From DASPNM01 sp035626515 (GTDB taxonomy: Bacteria > Bacteroidota > Bacteroidia > Chitinophagales > Chitinophagaceae), in assembly GCA_035626515.1 (NCBI GenBank), contig DASPNM010000001.1, positions 1-9,877 on the forward strand: a stretch of 9,877 nucleotides of DNA, given 5' to 3'. This document shows positions 6,884 through 9,877 of this stretch, piece by piece (the first letter of the stretch is position 1; the number at the start of each line of letters is the position of its first letter). Made by a program: the position numbers and the translations under genes. The notes under the pieces are model-generated. The model had not been told where the DNA came from, did no database searches, and was given only the letters and a program-made list of their open reading frames with translations.

Positions 6884-7231
6884 TTACTTGCTGTACCGCG
6901 GCTGGTAAAGCTGGATGTAAAACTCGCCCGGCGCTTTAAAGAAAGTTACCAGGCCGTAGCCATGATCTTCAATTTCACCGCGAAATACGACTCCGCGTGC
7001 TTTCAGTTCTGCTACCGTCTTGTGAATGTCATCGCAATAGAAGGAAATATCGGCCGTGCCCGATGGCGTGTTTGATTCGGTTGGATGGCAACCCATGTCC
7101 GCTTCCGGTAATTCGAAGATCAGCCATCCATCGCCGATGTCTGTTCCTTTCAGTTCCAGCTTGTCGCGAAGGAACGCCCTAAGTCCTGCTGCATCGGAAC
7201 TGTAGAACATGGTGTGAACTCCCTTTATCAT
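6884..7231 (-). CDS. VOC-superfamily (glyoxalase/dioxygenase fold) protein
   Basis: The 115-residue protein has the paired beta-alpha-beta-beta-beta layout of the vicinal oxygen chelate fold. The first module starts at GVHTMFYSSD (4-13) and ends around the strand GWLIFELPE (35-43) and MGCHP (46-50). The second starts at ADISFYCDDIHKTVAELKARG (60-80) and ends with the strand EFYIQLYQPRY (103-113). H6 is a plausible first metal ligand. The last ligand position, usually Glu in glyoxalase I and fosfomycin enzymes, appears to be Gln107, so a standard metal-dependent activity is uncertain. Substrate cannot be assigned. Its ATG overlaps the stop of the upstream PolX gene (ATGA), which indicates coupled translation and a two-gene operon. 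Its stop faces that of the histidine kinase with one base between. Confidence 0.82.
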   Translation of the reverse strand: MIKGVHTMFYSSDAAGLRAFLRDKLELKGTDIGDGWLIFELPEADMGCHPTESNTPSGTADISFYCDDIHKTVAELKARGVVFRGEIEDHGYGLVTFFKAPGEFYIQLYQPRYSK

Positions 7232-8907
7232 GATTTCCTTTTTTGATTTTCAAGAAATGCCTCCAGCTCGGCCAGCGTGAAGCTGCTGACGTTAAACGCG
7301 CTGGTGAGCCCGCCTTTCTGCGCCGCAAAGACGCCGTATTGCACGTCGTCGAATCCCGCCAGCTCGTGCGCGTCGGGATCAATAGAGAGCAGTACGCCCC
7401 GTTCCATTGCATACCCGATCCAGCTCCAGTCCATGTCCAGGCGCCGGGGGTGGGCATTGATCTCAATAACAACATTTTGTTGCGCGCACGCGTCGATGAT
7501 ACGGCGATGATCTACGGGATACCCATTTCGGGTCAGAAGGAGACGCCCTGTCATGTGGCCCAGGATCGTCGTATGCCGGTTATCAATTGCTTTAAGCAGG
7601 CGGGCCATCGCCTTTTCCTCCGGCATGCGGAGATTGCTGTGCACCGAGGCGATCACCATGTCAAACGCCGCAAGCATTTCATCCGGATAATCAAGGCTTC
7701 CATCGTTGAGAATATCGCTTTCGATGCTTTTGAAAATGCGAAAGGGTTTCAGCTCGCTGTTGAGCTGATCGATGTAGCGGTGCTGCTCGCGGACTCTTTC
7801 TTCAGAAAGGCCGTTGGCGTAGGCTGCGGTTTTGGAGTGATCGGATATTACGAGGTATTCATAGCCACGTCGAATACATTCCTTAGCCATTTCCTCGATG
7901 CTGTTCACTCCATCGCTCCAGTTGCTGTGGCTGTGAATGATCCCTTTGATATCGGAGGGCCGGATCAGCTGCGGAAGTTCGTCACGTTGCGCGCGATCGA
8001 GAATTCCCGTAAGGTCGCGCAGGCACGGAGGCACAAACGAAATTCCGGCTGCGTCGAAAACTGCACTGTCGTCGTCGCGAACTTCTATGTCCGGGAAACC
8101 GGCAGGGAACCGCTCCTGAAAATCGCTGATAAATTCCCTGCCGCCGGTGGTTTGGAATTGTCGCGTCGAGATGTTCCCGCTTCCGGTGTGCAGGAGGAGC
8201 TTTAGGCCGTTTTTGAGCCTGTAGAGAAGGTTGTCTTTGTCTTCAGCCAGCAGTTCGGGAGGGTGGGCACTGAGAAACTTGGGTTTGATTACATCGTTGG
8301 GTTCCGCTACGACAAATTCAATCTCACCGATCGTGAGCGCCTGCCTCCTGTATGCGCCTGTGACGCGCACTTTCTCGCGGCCGAAAAGTTTTTCCAGGTA
8401 TGATTGAACCTGCGGGAAAACTTCGTGCACCTGGGCGTAGAGGAAGCTGCCCTGGTGCTGCAGGTAGAACTCGATGGCTTCTCTTACGTTTTGCTGCGTC
8501 TTCTCGCCGAACCCCCGGAACAATGTGAGGCGGTTTTCTTCGCAGGCATAAAGCAGTTCGCCTACAGACTCCAATTCCATTTCTTTCCAGATGGTATGGA
8601 TTTTTTTGGGACCGAGACCTTTGATGTTGAGCATTTCCGCCACGCCCGCCGGTGTTTTCACCAGGTATTCCTTGAGCAACTGCAGTTCGCCGGTATCGAG
8701 CATTTCCGTGATCTTGCGCGCTACGCTTTCCCCGATACCACGGATCCGCGGCAGTTCGTCGCGGGGGGTGTCCCGAAGGGGCACCGGCAGTTTCTCGATC
8801 TGGAAAGCGGCCGCCGCGTAGGACCGGGACTTGAATGAATTCTCGCCGTGGATGTCCATTAGTTTTGCCAGGAGCGAAAGGTTGTCGGCGATCGCGTAGT
8901 TGTCCAT
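7228..8907 (-). CDS. polX: PolX-type DNA polymerase/PHP nuclease with altered polymerase motif
   Basis: The 559-residue protein has the bacterial family X layout. An N-terminal helix-hairpin-helix domain (NYAIADNLSLLAKLMDIHGENSFKSRSY region, then IRGIGESVARKI at 55-66 and IKGLGPKKI at 95-103) precedes a nucleotidyltransferase-like domain (about 155-320) and a C-terminal PHP phosphoesterase domain (about 322-559). The PHP metal ligands all look present: H325/H327 (HSHSNWSD), D332, H357, E396, H423, H451, H486 and D512/H514 (DPDAH). In contrast, the polymerase motif GS-RR...GD-D is changed to GAYRR (184-188) and GEIE (194-197). The third catalytic Asp, expected near 233-240, is not seen (KNGLKLLLH). 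The protein is therefore likely a DNA-binding PHP 3'-5' exonuclease or phosphoesterase with a weak or inactive polymerase site. It probably acts in base excision or gap repair, by family. It overlaps the VOC gene by 4 nt. Confidence 0.9.
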   Translation of the reverse strand: MDNYAIADNLSLLAKLMDIHGENSFKSRSYAAAAFQIEKLPVPLRDTPRDELPRIRGIGESVARKITEMLDTGELQLLKEYLVKTPAGVAEMLNIKGLGPKKIHTIWKEMELESVGELLYACEENRLTLFRGFGEKTQQNVREAIEFYLQHQGSFLYAQVHEVFPQVQSYLEKLFGREKVRVTGAYRRQALTIGEIEFVVAEPNDVIKPKFLSAHPPELLAEDKDNLLYRLKNGLKLLLHTGSGNISTRQFQTTGGREFISDFQERFPAGFPDIEVRDDDSAVFDAAGISFVPPCLRDLTGILDRAQRDELPQLIRPSDIKGIIHSHSNWSDGVNSIEEMAKECIRRGYEYLVISDHSKTAAYANGLSEERVREQHRYIDQLNSELKPFRIFKSIESDILNDGSLDYPDEMLAAFDMVIASVHSNLRMPEEKAMARLLKAIDNRHTTILGHMTGRLLLTRNGYPVDHRRIIDACAQQNVVIEINAHPRRLDMDWSWIGYAMERGVLLSIDPDAHELAGFDDVQYGVFAAQKGGLTSAFNVSSFTLAELEAFLENQKRKS

Positions 8908-8955
8908 GGCATAAAAATAAAAAGAAGCGCCGGGGAGGGATCAGTGCCGGGGCAA

Positions 8956-8985
8956 CAAAAGAAAAAGTCCCGTTTCCGGGACTTT
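8956..8985 (-). terminator. Strong intrinsic terminator after the Lys/Ala peptide gene
   Basis: AAAGTCCCG (8964-8972) and CGGGACTTT (8977-8985) form a perfect 9-bp stem. On the minus strand its loop is GAAA, a GNRA-type tetraloop, and it is followed by TTTCTTTTG. It lies about 28 bp past the stop of the 23-codon gene and 49 bp before the polX start. It thus isolates that short transcript from polX. In the plus direction there is no useful T tract. Confidence 0.88.
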
Positions 8986-9012
8986 CCTATTACGTTCAGA
9001 AAAATTGCCAAC

Positions 9013-9084
9013 TTATTTCTTTTTCTTAGCAGCTTTCTTCTTCGGAGCGGCTTTTTTCTTAGCGGCTTTTTTCTTGGTTGCCAT
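9013..9084 (-). CDS. 23-residue Lys/Ala-repeat histone H1-like peptide
   Basis: An ATG at 9084-9082 opens a 23-codon frame ending in TAA (9015-9013). After M-A-T the product is built from KKKAA blocks, with one proline at position 14 and KKKK at the C-terminus: 14 Lys, 6 Ala, 1 Pro, no acidic and no aromatic residue. At DNA level a 15-bp unit coding KKKAA is perfectly repeated at 9061-9075 and 9046-9060. The composition matches the Lys/Ala/Pro tails of histone H1-like nucleoid proteins (Hc1/AlgP type), so binding to DNA or RNA by charge is likely. A good promoter match (9126-9156) lies about 40 bp upstream, and a strong intrinsic terminator follows, which argues that it is a real single-gene transcript. 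The A-rich leader (ATTCAAAAAA) before the ATG suits Bacteroidota initiation. It lacks the RGK-type motif of ribosomal protein Thx. Function is inference. Confidence 0.78.
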   Translation of the reverse strand: MATKKKAAKKKAAPKKKAAKKKK

Positions 9085-9125
9085 TTTTTTGAATTTAATG
9101 ATTAGTAAAAATGGGTTAACGACAG

Positions 9126-9156
9126 TAAAAATAATAATTAATTTATATAACCCAAA
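9126..9156 (-). promoter_or_regulatory. Promoter of the Lys/Ala peptide gene
   Basis: On the minus strand TTTG (9156-9153) is followed after 19 bp by TATTTTTA (9133-9126), matching 7 of 8 of the Bacteroidota -7 consensus TAnnTTTG with a fitting spacer. The predicted start near 9119 gives a leader of about 35 bases. The whole 9085-9165 stretch is very AT-rich compared with the surrounding genes. Confidence 0.6.
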
Positions 9157-9165
9157 TTTTTTTTC

Positions 9166-9190
9166 CACACTGAATGAACAGTGTGAACAG
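9166..9190. repeat. Palindrome next to the peptide promoter (possible operator)
   Basis: CACACTG (9166-9172) and CAGTGTG (9179-9185) form a perfect 7-bp inverted repeat with a 6-bp spacer. TGAACAG is also directly repeated at 9175-9181 and 9184-9190 with 9-bp periodicity. The palindrome lies 9 bp upstream of the TTTG (-33) element and about 30 bp after the rpmA stop. On the minus strand it is followed by an A run, not T, so it is a poor intrinsic terminator for rpmA. A protein-binding site or RNA processing structure is an inference. Confidence 0.5.
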
Positions 9191-9214
9191 ATGACAACCT
9201 TGTGAAATGAAAAA

Positions 9215-9475
9215 TCAGGCCTGCGCTTCGTTCACAAAAACATAAGTTCTGTTGTTGCGTCCCTTGCGGTATTCGACAACGCCGTCGGTAAGCGCGAACA
9301 AAGTGAAGTCTTTGCCGATGCCAACATTTTTTCCGGGATGATAAACGGTACCCCGCTGGCGCACGAGAATATTCCCGGCAATTGCGGCCTGGCCGCCGAA
9401 AATTTTTACACCGAGCCGCTTGCTTTGCGAATCGCGGCCGTTCTTTACGCTGCCTTCACCTTTTTTATGTGCCAT
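9215..9475 (-). CDS. rpmA: Large-subunit ribosomal protein bL27
   Basis: bL27 is a component of the 50S subunit; its N-terminal tail reaches the peptidyl transferase centre. The 86 residues begin with the family signature MAHKKGEGSVKNGRDSQSKRLGV, and continue with KIFGGQAAIAGNILVRQRG (24-42) and VGIGKDFTLFALTDG (51-65). The basic N-terminal tail starts right after Met, so there is no cleavable extension of the Firmicutes type. Length is normal. It lies 37 bp downstream of rplU on the same strand, the standard L21-L27 pair, and is probably expressed from the rplU promoter. No convincing intrinsic terminator follows it before the next promoter. Confidence 0.98.
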   Translation of the reverse strand: MAHKKGEGSVKNGRDSQSKRLGVKIFGGQAAIAGNILVRQRGTVYHPGKNVGIGKDFTLFALTDGVVEYRKGRNNRTYVFVNEAQA

Positions 9476-9512
9476 AGTGTGATCGTTTTTGCTGGGGCCT
9501 CACGGCCGAAAA

Positions 9513-9806
9513 TCATTTGATGTCGGTTACGCGGATCTTTGTGTATTCCGTGCGGTGTCCTTTCTTTTTGTGAAAACCTTTCCGTCTTTTTTGTTTGTAG
9601 GCGATCACCTTATCGCCTTTGACATGGTCCACGATCTCAGCCTTTACCTTTGCTTTGGAACCAATGGAAACTTTTCCTTCCGCGCCACTCATCAGCACTT
9701 CCAGGTCCACTTTGTCGCCGGCCTTCCCTTCCAGGTGCGGGACGTACAGGGTCTGGTCCTTCGCGACCTTGAACTGTTTTCCGGCTATTTTTACGACTGC
9801 GATCAT
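9513..9806 (-). CDS. rplU: Large-subunit ribosomal protein bL21
   Basis: bL21 binds 23S rRNA and L20 in the 50S subunit. The 97-residue product starts MIAVVKIAGKQFKVAKDQ, the usual beta-strand start of the family. It ends with the RNA-binding segment VIAYKQKRRKGFHKKKGHR (67-85) and the strand TEYTKIRVTDI. Length is typical. The ATG lacks a Shine-Dalgarno sequence. It is the first gene of the rplU-rpmA operon, with a good promoter match about 40 bp upstream. The short leader contains CTCC / GGAG stretches that could form a small hairpin, but nothing strong enough to call an autoregulatory leader. Confidence 0.98.
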   Translation of the reverse strand: MIAVVKIAGKQFKVAKDQTLYVPHLEGKAGDKVDLEVLMSGAEGKVSIGSKAKVKAEIVDHVKGDKVIAYKQKRRKGFHKKKGHRTEYTKIRVTDIK

Positions 9807-9846
9807 AAACTTCTGATTTAGACTCCGCCAGTAATTTGGAGGAGCG

Positions 9847-9877
9847 CAAAGGTAAGGGTAAAAATGCTTTTGACAAG
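9847..9877 (-). promoter_or_regulatory. Promoter of the rplU-rpmA operon
   Basis: On the minus strand CTTG (9877-9874, at the window edge) is followed after 19 bp by TACCTTTG (9854-9847). The latter is an exact match to TAnnTTTG. The predicted transcription start near 9840 gives a leader of about 34 bases before the rplU ATG. The -33 element is cut by the window end, so its first base cannot be extended further. Confidence 0.65.

Noticed and set aside
7243..8205. 320-codon plus-strand open frame opposite polX
   Set aside because: It is entirely antisense to the PolX/PHP coding region, which has family motifs throughout, and no motif is seen in the antisense frame.
9013..9084. Short basic peptide as ribosomal protein Thx
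   Set aside because: Thx is of similar size but has an RGK/G-rich signature. This peptide is only Lys, Ala, Thr and Pro after Met, so the histone-tail description fits better.
9166..9185. Hairpin after rpmA as an intrinsic terminator
   Set aside because: On the minus strand the stem is followed by GAAAAAAAA instead of a T tract. It is better described as a palindrome near the next promoter.

Overview
The window looks like a stretch of chromosome from a member of the Bacteroidota, probably near the Chitinophagaceae. This rests on three things. Promoter-like sequences fit the Bacteroidota sigma factor pattern (TTTG / TAnnTTTG). The gene starts mostly lack Shine-Dalgarno sequences. The gene types also fit: a giant NtrY-like sensor kinase, a 23-residue Lys/Ala histone-like peptide, and a PolX/PHP protein with an altered polymerase motif. 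The genus placement is inference. No phage, transposon, CRISPR array or obvious transferred island is visible.

Region 1-307 is an RNA-gene region. It holds a complete tRNA-Leu(GAG) on the minus strand (176-262, CCA encoded), its own promoter-like box and an intrinsic terminator. A second, oppositely oriented terminator lies at 66-105. Its sequence is an inverted relative of the tRNA terminator and also begins with CCA, and a 22-bp direct repeat sits 96 bp apart at 1-22 and 97-118. Region 308-2075 (minus) carries a CHAD-domain protein preceded by a secreted YD-repeat protein. The ~100 bp gap between them contains degenerate 7-bp and 8-bp period repeats.

Region 2076-2359 is a divergent intergenic region. 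Rightward from it run mazG (house-cleaning NTP pyrophosphohydrolase) and, overlapping it by 4 nt (GTGA), a 1250-residue NtrY-like membrane histidine kinase with about 12 membrane segments and three predicted extracytoplasmic sections. That gene ends tail to tail, with one base between stop codons, against a leftward unit made of a PolX/PHP protein and a VOC (glyoxalase-fold) protein that overlap by 4 nt (ATGA).

Region 8956-9877 holds, all on the minus strand, rplU (L21), rpmA (L27), and then a 23-codon gene for a Lys/Ala-repeat peptide with its own promoter-like sequence and a strong terminator. The ribosomal pair has a good promoter match at the window edge.

Most of the window is ordinary housekeeping content. 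The points most worth a second look are the loss of the canonical polymerase aspartates in the PolX protein while the PHP nuclease site stays intact, the very small histone-like gene and the palindrome beside its promoter, the three-sensor kinase coupled to mazG, and the mirrored CCA-terminator modules beside the tRNA.
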